This document shows positions 1-8,756 of a stretch of DNA of 64,000 nt, piece after piece. Position numbers and translations under genes: made by a program. Origin of the DNA: Pseudomonadota bacterium (GTDB lineage Bacteria; Pseudomonadota; Gammaproteobacteria; Burkholderiales; SG8-39); NCBI GenBank assembly GCA_947455195.1, contig CANGMI010000001.1, positions 372,001-436,000 of the forward strand, given 5' to 3'. Positions within the stretch are counted from its first letter, which is position 1, and each line of letters starts with the position of its first letter. The notes under the pieces were generated by a model that was given only the letters and a program-made list of their open reading frames with translations, was not told the origin of the DNA and ran no database searches.

Positions 1-263
1 ACACCGGCCTGCTCGAACACACGAAACAGACGCCACACGCCAACCCGCTGGCCATACTCGCGCCATGTGTAGTTGGGGAAGTCGGCGACATTGCCCGGGA
101 GCGGATCAGGCAGCATCGCGGGGCCGCCGGCGTAGTAGGGCTCGGTCGATTCCTTGAGCAGGTCCCAGTACTCGCAATTCACCGTCGCGATCACCGCGAG
201 CCGCTTGCCATTGGGGAAGCGCAAAGGCTTGCGCGCGATGATGGGCGACCAGTCGTAACTCAT
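1..263 (-). CDS. polysaccharide deacetylase family protein, N-terminal part (runs off the window)
   Basis: The frame starts at ATG 263 (minus) behind GAGGAG and runs off the left edge, leaving about 87 residues. The N-terminus reads MSYDWSPII, then a beta-strand-like segment VIATVNCEYWD and NYTWREYGQRVGVWRLF. This pattern is typical of the PuuE/allantoinase-like branch of NodB-type polysaccharide deacetylases, which hydrolyse C-N bonds of small amides or deacetylate glycans. The catalytic His and Asp motifs, if present, lie outside the window, so the substrate cannot be inferred. It follows tctBA on the same strand, but a terminator-like hairpin lies just before its ribosome binding site. Confidence 0.7.
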   Translation of the reverse strand, partial: MSYDWSPIIARKPLRFPNGKRLAVIATVNCEYWDLLKESTEPYYAGGPAMLPDPLPGNVADFPNYTWREYGQRVGVWRLFRVFEQAG

Positions 264-303
264 GCAGATGCTCCTCTCGAATGATCAGGATACTGGAAAA
301 CAA

Positions 304-327
304 GAGGGCCGCGCGTGCGCGGCCCTC
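304..327 (-). terminator. rho-independent-type terminator after tctA
   Basis: Perfect inverted repeat: 11 bp at 304-314 against 317-327. Read on the minus strand, the G/C-rich stem is followed at once by CTTGTTTTCC, a U-rich tail. It lies between the tctA stop (350) and the start of the deacetylase gene (263), so it should end tctBA transcription or limit read-through into the next gene. Confidence 0.65.
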
Positions 328-349
328 GGGGCATTCGAACCCTGTCGAG

Positions 350-1849
350 TTACTCGACGAAGGCTTCCTCGCGGGTCTTCTTGAACGCCGGTGCAAGCAT
401 CAGGCCCATCAGGAGCAGGGTCACCAGCAGCAGCCCGGCCGAGATCGGACGCGTTGCAAAGACCGTCGGATCACCGCGCGAGAGCAGCATGGCCCGGCGC
501 AGGTTCTCCTCCATCATCGGCCCGAGAATGAAGCCGAGGATCAACGGCGCCGGCTCGCACTCGAGTTTCACCGCGATGTAGCCGAAGAGGCCGAAGAGCG
601 AGGTGATGAGGATGTCGAAGTTGGAGTTGTTGATGCTGTACACGCCGATGCAGCAGAAGAGCAGGATCGCCGGGTAGAGCAGGCGGTACTGCACCGACAG
701 CAGTCGCACCCAGATGCCGATGAGCGGCAGGTTCAGGATGACGAGCATCAGGTTGCCCACCCACATCGAGGCGATCATGCCCCAGAAGAGTTCGGGACGC
801 TCGGTCATCACCTGCGGTCCGGGGGCGATGCCCTGGATCATCATGGCACCGATCATCAGCGCCATCACCGGGTTGGACGGAATGCCCAGCGTGAGGAGCG
901 GAATGAACGAGGTCTGGGCACCGGCATTGTTGGCAGCCTCAGGCGCGCAAACGCCGCGGATGTCACCCTTGCCGAACTGGGAGGCGTCCTTGACGATCTT
1001 CTTTTCCATCGCGTAAGCGGCAAACGACGCGAGCAGTGCGCCACCGCCCGGCAGGATCCCGAGGAAGGCACCCAGACCGGTTGCACGAACCATCGTCCAG
1101 GCACAGGTCTTGATGTCACCCCAGGTCGGCAGAAGGTTGGTGACCTTGGCGGTGAACACCTCGCGGTGCTCGGCCTGCTCGAGGTTGCCGATGATTTCGG
1201 CGAAACCGTACATGCCCATCGCCACGCCGACGAAGCCGATACCGTCCGAGAGTTCGGAGATCGAGAAGTTGAACCGTGCGATGCCCGAGTTGACGTCGGT
1301 GCCGACCAGACCGAAGAGCAGCCCGACGATGGTCATGGCGATCGCCTTGACGAGCGAGCCGTGCGCCAGCACGGTCGCCGCAACCAGGCCGAGAACCATC
1401 AGCGAGAAGTACTCGGCAGGGCCGAACTTCAGGGCCACTTCGGCCAGGGGCGGTGCGAACAGCGCGATGATGACCGTGCCGACGCAACCGGCAAAGAACG
1501 AACCGATGGCGGCGATGCCCAGTGCTGCACCCGCACGACCGTTGCGGGCCATCTGGTAGCCGTCGATGGTCGTCACCGCCGACGAGGACTCGCCGGGCAG
1601 ATTCACCAGGATGGCCGTGGTGGAGCCGCCATACTGCGCACCGTAATAGATACCGGCCAGCATGATGAGGGCCGAGATGGGCGGCAGGGTGAAGGTGACC
1701 GGGAGCAACATCGCGATCGTTGCCACCGGGCCGATGCCCGGCAGGACGCCGATCAGCGTACCAAGCAGCGCACCGAAGAAGCAGTACAGCATGTTGAGCG
1801 GCGAGAGTGCAACGCCGAACCCGATGCCAAGGTTGGTGAAGATATCCAT
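350..1849 (-). CDS. tctA: tripartite tricarboxylate transporter, large permease subunit TctA
   Basis: 499 residues, highly hydrophobic throughout, with about a dozen membrane segments. It is collinear with the TctA family: an N-terminal segment with LPGIGPVATIAMLLP and IYYGAQYGGSTTAILVNLPG, and a second half with GILPGGGALLASF and LGIPSNPVMALMIGAM. TctA is the large inner-membrane channel of TTT carriers, which work with the small subunit TctB and a periplasmic receptor (TctC/Bug) to import di- and tricarboxylates and related acids. The gene lies 4 nt after tctB, so the two are co-transcribed. No receptor gene adjoins them. A Bug receptor is encoded 47 kb away at 48968-49975, and a functional link to it is only a guess. 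Confidence 0.93.
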   Translation of the reverse strand: MDIFTNLGIGFGVALSPLNMLYCFFGALLGTLIGVLPGIGPVATIAMLLPVTFTLPPISALIMLAGIYYGAQYGGSTTAILVNLPGESSSAVTTIDGYQMARNGRAGAALGIAAIGSFFAGCVGTVIIALFAPPLAEVALKFGPAEYFSLMVLGLVAATVLAHGSLVKAIAMTIVGLLFGLVGTDVNSGIARFNFSISELSDGIGFVGVAMGMYGFAEIIGNLEQAEHREVFTAKVTNLLPTWGDIKTCAWTMVRATGLGAFLGILPGGGALLASFAAYAMEKKIVKDASQFGKGDIRGVCAPEAANNAGAQTSFIPLLTLGIPSNPVMALMIGAMMIQGIAPGPQVMTERPELFWGMIASMWVGNLMLVILNLPLIGIWVRLLSVQYRLLYPAILLFCCIGVYSINNSNFDILITSLFGLFGYIAVKLECEPAPLILGFILGPMMEENLRRAMLLSRGDPTVFATRPISAGLLLVTLLLMGLMLAPAFKKTREEAFVE

Positions 1850-1853
1850 CTTT

Positions 1854-2633
1854 CTAGCTCCCGAGACCGATCTTGCGGCAGGCTTCGTCCATCACTTCCG
1901 GACAGGCATTGAACGGCAGACCCAGCCCGTGACCGAAGATGACCACGGCGAAGACGCCGAGAATGGCAAACAGCGCGCCGATCTCGACACCCTTGATCTT
2001 GCGGCCAAGGCCGATGCCGAGCCCGATGATGATCAGGAGCGACAAGGCGCCCGACTTGCCATTGCCGATGAAGCCCGACAGGCTGGCCATCAAGGCGGCG
2101 AACACGCCATAGAGAGCAAGGCCGAACGCGATGCTCTTGGGCTGATCGGACCACTTGAAGTCTTCACTGCCAGCACGCGCGATGACGGTGAGCACCGCGG
2201 TCGCGAAGAGCAGGCCGATAGGCTTCATGAGGAAGGCGAACACGACAACCGCAGCCAGCACGATGTAGAGCGCCGGCGTGCCGAAGGAGGCCTGGATCAG
2301 CACATAGGTCACACCCATCGCGAGCTGGTACAGGAAGTCGTTCTGACCCTTCAACGCATAGGTCACGACACCGGCGATGATCGCAGCCACGAAGAGAAGC
2401 GGACGAAACTGCACCGCCCGCAAGCTGCTCTTCTCGCCACTGGCGAAGGACCTGAAGAACACCCAGGCACCCAGGAGGGCAAGCAGCCCGCCGAGCACGA
2501 CCGGGAAGTAAGCAGGCCCCATTCGAACCGCCGTGCCCATGTTGTAGTTCTTGAAGGCCACGCCGGAGAAGCCCAGGCCAAGAGCCAGAAACATCAGCCC
2601 CGCCCAGAAGTCCTTGCCGTTCCTGATTTGCAT
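1854..2633 (-). CDS. tctB: tripartite tricarboxylate transporter, small permease subunit TctB
   Basis: 259 residues from ATG 2633, which has a strong AAAGGGGGA ribosome site. An upstream start at 2744 would add a non-hydrophobic stretch and is unlikely. The sequence starts MQIRNGKDFWAGL and has several hydrophobic segments (around residues 12-29, 47-66, 80-97, 120-145, 204-222 and 230-250). That is more than the four of a minimal TctB, so this is a long variant. TctB is the small membrane subunit of TTT-type secondary transporters. It directly precedes tctA with a 4-nt gap. The 260 bp upstream, as far as the glycosyltransferase stop at 2894, hold no gene; I see no convincing -35/-10 pair there. 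Confidence 0.87.
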   Translation of the reverse strand: MQIRNGKDFWAGLMFLALGLGFSGVAFKNYNMGTAVRMGPAYFPVVLGGLLALLGAWVFFRSFASGEKSSLRAVQFRPLLFVAAIIAGVVTYALKGQNDFLYQLAMGVTYVLIQASFGTPALYIVLAAVVVFAFLMKPIGLLFATAVLTVIARAGSEDFKWSDQPKSIAFGLALYGVFAALMASLSGFIGNGKSGALSLLIIIGLGIGLGRKIKGVEIGALFAILGVFAVVIFGHGLGLPFNACPEVMDEACRKIGLGS

Positions 2634-2893
2634 CAATCCCCCTTTGCTGCTCGATTCACGCTTGACTGGTCGCGATTGGTGGTTCACTTCGGATGGCGCA
2701 GTGTGCGCCAACAAGGCCCTGAGCAAGACGTCTGCGCACCCCATGAGAGAGCGTCAGGCAATCGACGGGCGGCGTATTCTGCCATAGGGTTTCGGCGAAA
2801 AGTACGTCTGCCCACGATGCCGCAGCGCACCAATGACTTGACATTCGTTACACGCCCGGACGCGCCCGCACCGTGCCGGCGCGACGCCCTCTT

Positions 2894-4600
2894 TCAGTGC
2901 CCCCGCATCGTCACCGCGCGGGCATCGGCACCGAAGTAGCGCTCGCAGAAGAAGCACCGCCCTTCAGGCAACCAGCCGGGCGCGCGATAGAACCGATCGC
3001 GGATGAGACGCAGCACCCCATCGCGGTACGAGTCAAACCGGAAGTGCTCGCCGCGAATGATGTGAAAGGTGACACCTCGCACGTCGACACTCGAGTACTC
3101 GACCGAGTCGAAGTACGGCTCATACTCGGCGGGGGGCGGCGGCGTCTTGCGCAACACGAGGATGTCACGACCGTCGAGCACGCGAAAGTCGTCGAACACG
3201 TCCTGCTGCCGGCCATGTGCCGAGCCGGCACCGAACACGAGAAAGTCGAGCGAACGCAGATCGAGCGGCGCCGGCGCGACAGGTCGGGCGTCCGGCGCCG
3301 TTCCCGCGACAGGCTCGGCGTGTCCCCCGGCACGCATCGCCGCGCGCCGCGCCTGGTAGCCGAGCGTGACCGAATTGGAGTAACCATCGGTGGCAAAGAC
3401 ATGGCTGCCTCTCCAGGGCGCCAGGGCCGCGAGCAGTTCGTCGGACTTCACGGTGAGCACGAGGCCATCGTAGATGCGGTAGCCCCTCCAGGTTTCGAGT
3501 GGCATCAGAGCCAGCACGGCGAATACGAGCGCGTGAACGCCCGACAGCACCGCGAGGTAACGGACATCGGTGCGCAGGGCACGCTCGGGCAGACAGAAAG
3601 CGGCGAGCACGAAGGCCAGCGGGGTGAACGCAAGGGGCCAGTGCAATCCGACCGAACGCACGGTCGATACCAGACCGAGCACGATCACGGGGACGAGGAA
3701 GGCACAGGCGGGCAACCAGCGGGCCGCATCATCGCGCAGGGTCGGGCTCGCAGGCGGTCGCGGGCCGGACGCAACTCGGCTGCGCACCGCCTCGCTCGCA
3801 CGACGTGCGAGGCGCCACAGTGCAAACGGACTGGTGAGATAGATGATGCACACCAGATAGGTCGCGACCAGCGAAGGCGACAGACGGACATTGTCGTGCC
3901 GGTTCTCGAAGTTGAACAGGACATTGAGCCAGCAGTGCTCGTAGTTGCCCCAGGCATTGGCGAGGGCCCATGGCAGGGCAGCCGCGGTCACGATGAAAAA
4001 GCCGGGCCAGGCCCGAGCGCGCCGCGCCGCGCTCAGGGCGAAGACAAGGTAAGCGAGCCCGAGGAGCACGGCGAAGTACTTCGACATGAACGCAGCGCCC
4101 AGCAACAGGCCAGCCACAGCGTGCCATCGATTGACCGCCGCACCGCCCGCCTCCACCCTTTGCACGGCCGTCTGGTAGGCAAGCAGGGACGCCATCGAAA
4201 ACAGTACCAGCGGCGTGTCGGTCGTGGTGAGCACGTTGAACAGTTCGGCCGGCACGAGCAGGACGCACAGCGCCGCCAGATCGGCCTGCACCGGTCCTGC
4301 GATTCGCGCCATGCGACGCACCATCCACGCCACGGCGAACACGAGCAGGAGCGCCGGCATGCGCAACCACCACTCGGCCATCCCGAGCGCCACCACCGGG
4401 GCCATGAGCCAGCCGACCATCGGCGGGTGATCATAGTAGGCAAGGGCCGGATAGGCCCCCCAGTAATAGTAGTAGGCCTCGTCGCCGGTAAACGGCAGGA
4501 AAAAGGCGACCAGCAGACGCAACGCCAGAACGATGACCAGCGTCCCGCGCAGCACGCGCGCCGTGGCAGCCGGCGATTCGGCGCCTGGCGCCGTGATCAC
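2894..4600 (-). CDS. GT39/ArnT-like membrane glycosyltransferase
   Basis: About 568 residues, rich in membrane segments, with a soluble C-terminal domain. The first helix (LVIVLALRLLVAFF, residues 21-34) is followed by FTGDEAYYYYW at 37-47. In PMT/ArnT enzymes (GT39/GT83) this acidic first periplasmic loop carries the catalytic Asp. Further on comes DHPPMVGWL, the usual loop-1 continuation. Such proteins move a sugar from a polyprenyl-phosphate donor to lipid or protein in the periplasm; the acceptor is not predictable here. The start is uncertain. I place it at GTG 4600. Other in-frame starts are GTG 4693, TTG 4681 and an ATG at 4735 that would overlap aroG by 80 bp and add an Arg-rich tail. 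The gene follows aroG on the same strand. Confidence 0.8.
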   Translation of the reverse strand: MITAPGAESPAATARVLRGTLVIVLALRLLVAFFLPFTGDEAYYYYWGAYPALAYYDHPPMVGWLMAPVVALGMAEWWLRMPALLLVFAVAWMVRRMARIAGPVQADLAALCVLLVPAELFNVLTTTDTPLVLFSMASLLAYQTAVQRVEAGGAAVNRWHAVAGLLLGAAFMSKYFAVLLGLAYLVFALSAARRARAWPGFFIVTAAALPWALANAWGNYEHCWLNVLFNFENRHDNVRLSPSLVATYLVCIIYLTSPFALWRLARRASEAVRSRVASGPRPPASPTLRDDAARWLPACAFLVPVIVLGLVSTVRSVGLHWPLAFTPLAFVLAAFCLPERALRTDVRYLAVLSGVHALVFAVLALMPLETWRGYRIYDGLVLTVKSDELLAALAPWRGSHVFATDGYSNSVTLGYQARRAAMRAGGHAEPVAGTAPDARPVAPAPLDLRSLDFLVFGAGSAHGRQQDVFDDFRVLDGRDILVLRKTPPPPAEYEPYFDSVEYSSVDVRGVTFHIIRGEHFRFDSYRDGVLRLIRDRFYRAPGWLPEGRCFFCERYFGADARAVTMRGH

Positions 4601-4655
4601 CGGGTCGTCCGCGATCGCTGCCTCGGACTCACCGGCCTCCCCGGATTGGCCGCGC

Positions 4656-5741
4656 TCACTCGACTGCGGCCGCGAGCGCAAGGCGCCGGGCACGCACCGA
4701 CTCGGCCAGCGCGTGGAGCGCCGGCACGGTGTCATCCCAGCCGATGCAACCGTCGGTGATGCTCACCCCGTAGGCGAGGGGCTTGCCCGCCACGAGATCC
4801 TGGCGTCCCGGATTGATGTGCGATTCGAGCATCAGGCCAACGATACGCTCGTCGCCACCGGAGACCTGCCCTGAGATGTCGGCAACCACCTCGACCTGGC
4901 GCCGGTAGTCCTTGCGGCTGTTGGCGTGCGAGCAATCGATCATGAGGCGCTGTGCAAGGCCGGCACGGGCCAGATCGGCACACGCGGCCGCGATGCTTGC
5001 GGCGTCGTAATTGGGCTCCTTGCCACCGCGCAGGATGATGTGACAGTCCTCATTGCCCTGCGTGGCCACGATGGCCGAAATGCCATTCTTGTTGATCGAC
5101 AGGAAGTGGTGGGGCGAACTCGCCGCCTTGATCGCATCGACCGCGATCTTCGCGTTGCCGTCCGTGCCGTTCTTGAATCCCACGGGGCAGGACAGACCCG
5201 ACGCCAGTTCGCGGTGCACCTGTGACTCGGTGGTCCGTGCCCCGATGGCACCCCAGCTCACCAGATCGGCCAGATACTGCGGGGTCTGCGTGTCGAGATA
5301 CTCGACCCCGGCCGGAACGCCAGCCGCGTTGATGTCGAGCAGCAGGCGGCGGCCCAGCCGCAGGCCTCGGTTGATGTCGAAGCTGCCATCGAGGCCCGGA
5401 TCGTTGATGAGACCTTTCCAGCCGACGGTGGTGCGGGGCTTCTCGAAGTAAACCCGCATCACCACCTCGAGATCGGCCGCCAGTTCGCGACGCAGCGCAA
5501 GCAGACGCGAGGCGTACTCGAGCGCCGCCTGCGGATCATGAATCGAGCAGGGTCCCACCACGACCAGCAAACGGTCATCGGCACCATGGAGGATGCGGTG
5601 GATGGCCTGACGAGTGCCGAAGACCACATCGCGCACGGCCGCCGTTGCAGGCAACTCGCCGATGACGTGTGCGGGCGGCGACAGTTCCATGATGGCGCGG
5701 ATGCGCACGTCATCGACCGGGCGAAGGGAGGTATTCGACAT
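4656..5741 (-). CDS. aroG: 3-deoxy-7-phosphoheptulonate synthase (class I DAHP synthase)
   Basis: 361 residues from ATG 5741, with GGAG nine bases upstream. The next upstream start at 5768 is less likely. The enzyme condenses phosphoenolpyruvate and erythrose 4-phosphate, the first step of the shikimate pathway, in the cytoplasm. Family motifs are present: VVGPCSIHDPQAALEYA, EKPRTTVGWKGL, LDTQTPQYLADLVSWGAIGARTTESQ, GFKNGTDG, and IMIDCSHANS (here LMIDCSHANS). Length and the N-terminal extension fit the AroF/G/H class with feedback inhibition. The isoform inhibited (Phe, Tyr or Trp) cannot be told by eye. It lies 68 bp after the fusion gene at 5810-8248 and is probably part of the same minus-strand unit as alaS. 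Confidence 0.95.
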   Translation of the reverse strand: MSNTSLRPVDDVRIRAIMELSPPAHVIGELPATAAVRDVVFGTRQAIHRILHGADDRLLVVVGPCSIHDPQAALEYASRLLALRRELAADLEVVMRVYFEKPRTTVGWKGLINDPGLDGSFDINRGLRLGRRLLLDINAAGVPAGVEYLDTQTPQYLADLVSWGAIGARTTESQVHRELASGLSCPVGFKNGTDGNAKIAVDAIKAASSPHHFLSINKNGISAIVATQGNEDCHIILRGGKEPNYDAASIAAACADLARAGLAQRLMIDCSHANSRKDYRRQVEVVADISGQVSGGDERIVGLMLESHINPGRQDLVAGKPLAYGVSITDGCIGWDDTVPALHALAESVRARRLALAAAVE

Positions 5742-5809
5742 GGCACAGACTCCGATGAAGCCTGTCATTGTACTGAATCGGCGCGACGCTCGGCCTGCAC
5801 AGCCCCCAC

Positions 5810-8248
5810 TCAGGGCGTGACGAAACCCGCACGCTGGTAGGTCGGGGCACTGTCCGGCCCGGTCAGATGCTCGATGAGCTGTCGGGCCAGTGCCGGTTCG
5901 CCCGACGTGTTCGGTATCGCAGCCACGTAGGCCGTGTAGCGCTGCAACGCCGGCGGCAGTTCACCCGCAAGAACGACACCGGGCACCGGCAAAATCTCGG
6001 TGACCTGATGAATGCCCACCTCGACCTCACCGCGTCCGACCGGGGCGACCACGTACCCCCCTGTCCCCAGGGTCGTACGCGGCGCCATCTGGGCCGCGAT
6101 GCCCATCGTTTCAAAGGCCTCCACCACGAAACGACCACTGGTTCCGATGGCCGGGTCGATGTACACGACCGATTTCGATCGCAGCAGGAAATCGCGCAGC
6201 GCAGCGGGTGTGCTGATGTCAGGGCGTGCGGCCTTCTCGCTCACGGCAACGCCCACCCCGACCCGCGCGATCGGCACGGCACCTTCGGGGCGCAACCGCC
6301 CCTGGGCTGCCAGTGGCGCGAGTGCCTCGGGCGTCATGATGAGGAGGTCGAAGTTCTCGCCACGCCCCAACCGCTGGGCAATGGCACCCATCGGCGCAAA
6401 CTCGAGTTGCAAGGTGGCGCCGGTGCGCTTTGCCCACGCCTCGGCCAGCGGCGCTACAGCCGCCTTGGCCGCCCCGCCGCTCACCACCCGCAGCACGCGC
6501 GGCATGGCAATGCGTTCCAGATCGGCCCATGCCGCCACCGAACCATGGCCACCGGCAAAGCGCAGGGGCTGCAGGCCGTAGCGCTTGACGGCTGCCAGGA
6601 CAGCCGCCTGACCCGGGGTGGGCGTTGCACCCAGTGCATCGCGACCAGGACTCCAGATGTCACTGACGAACCCCAGACGCGCATGCGGAACCCAGGCCAT
6701 GAGCGTCGAAGCCGCGTGCGGATTGTCGATCAGGCAGAACGCCACTTCACGTCTCGTGTCGGAGAGGGTGAACCGCTCGGACACCTCGGTGACGCGCGGT
6801 TCCAGCAGCGCCGGGCTGGTCGGGCTGAGCCGGTGTGGACGGGCGATGCGGGTGCGCCAGTAATCGCCCGCGCCCGCGCCGACGAGCAACGTGGCACCAG
6901 CCTGAAGATACGGCCTCAGACCGGCCACATGATCCACATGATGATGCGTCAACGCCAGATAGCGTACCGGCTTGCCCGGAAAGCGTTGACGCAGCGCCTC
7001 CAGAAGCCAGAGCGAATAAGCGTCGGACACCGGCGCGTCAACCGCCACCAGGAAGTCATCCATCTCGACCACCAGCGTGTTGTGCGATGCCCCCTGGGTC
7101 ATGAAGACGCCCTCGGCGAGCGATTCGAGCCGAAGCCCTCCGGAGAGGGCCGGATCCCACGCCATTTCGTCGGTATCGAGGAGCGTGCCCATGTTGCCGC
7201 GGCGGATGAACCACTGCCACGGCACCTCATCGGCGCTCCCCCTCAACGAGGAGCCTGCCCGCCCGGCAGGCCTGGGCAGGTCGGACCGGCCAGCACCAGG
7301 CACGTCAGCAGCGGCAAAGAGTTCCTCTTTCACCGGTGCCCCCAGCACGACCGAATTCAACTGGATATCAGCCACAGTCAGGTCGTTCAAGCGATAGATG
7401 CGTCGATGGGCGACCTTGATCGCCCCGACCGTGCGCCAGTCGGACAGAAGCAGATCGAAGGCCGAGTCACCCTCGACCGGGTCGTCGTCATCGGTACGCA
7501 CACGAGCGGGCATACCGCTGGCACCCTCGAAGAACACGGTGAAATGACCATGGGGCGAGCGATAGCGCAGGCGCTCGAAGGCAACACCCTCGATGGTCTC
7601 GGGTGCCAGGACCACCACCTGCGCACGATCACGAGCCATCTCGGCCAGAAGCATGGGGCTCGCACGCAGGGCCTCGCGAGCGTAGGTTCGCAGACGTCGC
7701 TGGGCCATCGGATGGACCGGAGGCGATGACTTGAGCGCGGCACCGGTGAGGCCGGTGGAATCGATGCCCAGCACGACGCCTCGATCCCTGACGGTGACTT
7801 CGCTGAAGCGATATTCGCGCGGGCCGGGGTAGATCAGCTGGCGCACCCAGTCGGTACGCATCGCGTGGCGCTGGGGCAGCACGGTCTCGGTGAACGTGGA
7901 CTTGCCCACCGATCGGGGCTCGCCACCGGGCACGATGGCCTGCTGCGGCTCCCAATGCGCGGCCGATCCTGAAACGACCAGCGTCTGGGTCCGTGCCGAC
8001 TGCCAGGCGGTCGCTCCACCCGTCGCGTCAATCGCGCGATCGAGAATGCGATTGACCGACGCCGGGGCGCTTTCCCAGGGGGCCAGAGTCGTGGTGGCAA
8101 TTCCCTGCGGGGACAGCATGATCGAGCTCGCGGCGACGAGGCCTGCGACGAACCGGGCAAGCCGCGGCAGTCGAAGCGACCCGACAGGCGTCGCGGCGCC
8201 ATCGCCTGCCCCGTGCCCCGTGCAGCGTGCCACGACCTCGCAGCTCAC
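5810..8248 (-). CDS. exported metallo-beta-lactamase-fold / ModA-like solute-binding fusion protein
   Basis: 812 residues in one uninterrupted frame. The start is GTG 8248, whose GTGA overlaps the stop of the upstream gene by 3 nt. Three parts can be seen. (1) Residues 1-370: a hydrophobic export signal around 32-46, then an unrecognised beta-rich region. (2) Residues about 371-581: a metallo-beta-lactamase domain with the metal motif T434-HHHVDH-440 (HxHxDH), NPHAAST and FVSDIWSPG further on, and GGHG near the end. (3) Residues 582-812: a type-2 periplasmic binding domain of the ModA/molybdate type, beginning MPRVLRVVSGGAAKA, with VYIDPAIGTSGR and a VGRGEVEVGIHQV segment. Part 3 has no signal of its own, so the fusion should be exported whole. 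The hydrolase substrate and bound ligand are unknown. It is coupled to the small membrane protein encoded just before it. Confidence 0.8.
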   Translation of the reverse strand: MSCEVVARCTGHGAGDGAATPVGSLRLPRLARFVAGLVAASSIMLSPQGIATTTLAPWESAPASVNRILDRAIDATGGATAWQSARTQTLVVSGSAAHWEPQQAIVPGGEPRSVGKSTFTETVLPQRHAMRTDWVRQLIYPGPREYRFSEVTVRDRGVVLGIDSTGLTGAALKSSPPVHPMAQRRLRTYAREALRASPMLLAEMARDRAQVVVLAPETIEGVAFERLRYRSPHGHFTVFFEGASGMPARVRTDDDDPVEGDSAFDLLLSDWRTVGAIKVAHRRIYRLNDLTVADIQLNSVVLGAPVKEELFAAADVPGAGRSDLPRPAGRAGSSLRGSADEVPWQWFIRRGNMGTLLDTDEMAWDPALSGGLRLESLAEGVFMTQGASHNTLVVEMDDFLVAVDAPVSDAYSLWLLEALRQRFPGKPVRYLALTHHHVDHVAGLRPYLQAGATLLVGAGAGDYWRTRIARPHRLSPTSPALLEPRVTEVSERFTLSDTRREVAFCLIDNPHAASTLMAWVPHARLGFVSDIWSPGRDALGATPTPGQAAVLAAVKRYGLQPLRFAGGHGSVAAWADLERIAMPRVLRVVSGGAAKAAVAPLAEAWAKRTGATLQLEFAPMGAIAQRLGRGENFDLLIMTPEALAPLAAQGRLRPEGAVPIARVGVGVAVSEKAARPDISTPAALRDFLLRSKSVVYIDPAIGTSGRFVVEAFETMGIAAQMAPRTTLGTGGYVVAPVGRGEVEVGIHQVTEILPVPGVVLAGELPPALQRYTAYVAAIPNTSGEPALARQLIEHLTGPDSAPTYQRAGFVTP

Positions 8249-8745
8249 TTTGCCACCGCCGGCATGGTGGGTTCCGCGGGCGCCGCCCCGGGGGCGACGG
8301 CGCCCGTAGCGGGCGGTGTCGCCGGGGCGGGCCCGGGCAGTGGCGTTGCGTCATCGATGGCCCGCACGCCCGTCACGAAATAGGAGGTATCGCCAAAGCA
8401 GCTGCCGGGTACGCCGACCTTTTCCTCGTACATCAGACTCACCCGCCGCCCGCTCAGTCGGTTGATGGCATCGGCAATGGAGTCCTCACGCACCGTGAAG
8501 GCGAACTTGTCGGGCACGGTGCCGGGCACCGTCACCATCGCCATCTCGCCCTCCCAGGTCTTGCAGACCCAGCCCTTGCGCGAGAGCTTCTGGACCCAGC
8601 CGGCACGTTCTCCGACCGAGAAACTCCAGCTGAGCACCGCCCACGTGTAGGCCACCATGAGGACGACCAGAAACGAAACCCCGACGAGCAGCCAGCGCCG
8701 CAACCGCCAACCGATGGATTGCCCTGATGCCGAGACTTCACTCAT
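8245..8745 (-). CDS. small single-pass membrane protein, function unknown
   Basis: 166 residues. One membrane helix at about 17-38 (WLLVGVSFLVVLMVAYTWAVL) is followed by a globular part with two cysteines (WVCKTWEG and GSCFGDTSYF) and a Pro/Ala-rich tail. The topology suggests a membrane-anchored periplasmic domain whose cysteines could pair. I do not recognise a characterised family; it looks like a conserved hypothetical protein carried next to alaS. It lies 11 bp after alaS and its stop overlaps the GTG start of the metallo-beta-lactamase fusion, so the two products are made together and may act together at the membrane. Confidence 0.7.
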   Translation of the reverse strand: MSEVSASGQSIGWRLRRWLLVGVSFLVVLMVAYTWAVLSWSFSVGERAGWVQKLSRKGWVCKTWEGEMAMVTVPGTVPDKFAFTVREDSIADAINRLSGRRVSLMYEEKVGVPGSCFGDTSYFVTGVRAIDDATPLPGPAPATPPATGAVAPGAAPAEPTMPAVAK

Positions 8746-8756
8746 GGTCTGCCCCC

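Noticed and set aside
281-1912. Long plus-strand frame over tctA
   Set aside because: It runs antisense to a recognisable permease gene. Long antisense frames are common in GC-rich genes, and the peptide is rich in Arg, His, Asp and Gln with no family resemblance.
2837-2842. Plus-strand TTGACA as a -35 element
   Set aside because: There is no -10 at 16-18 bp and no plus-strand gene follows, because the glycosyltransferase gene is on the other strand.
2873-4759. Long plus-strand frame over the glycosyltransferase gene
   Set aside because: It is an antisense shadow of a membrane protein gene and shows no recognisable domain.
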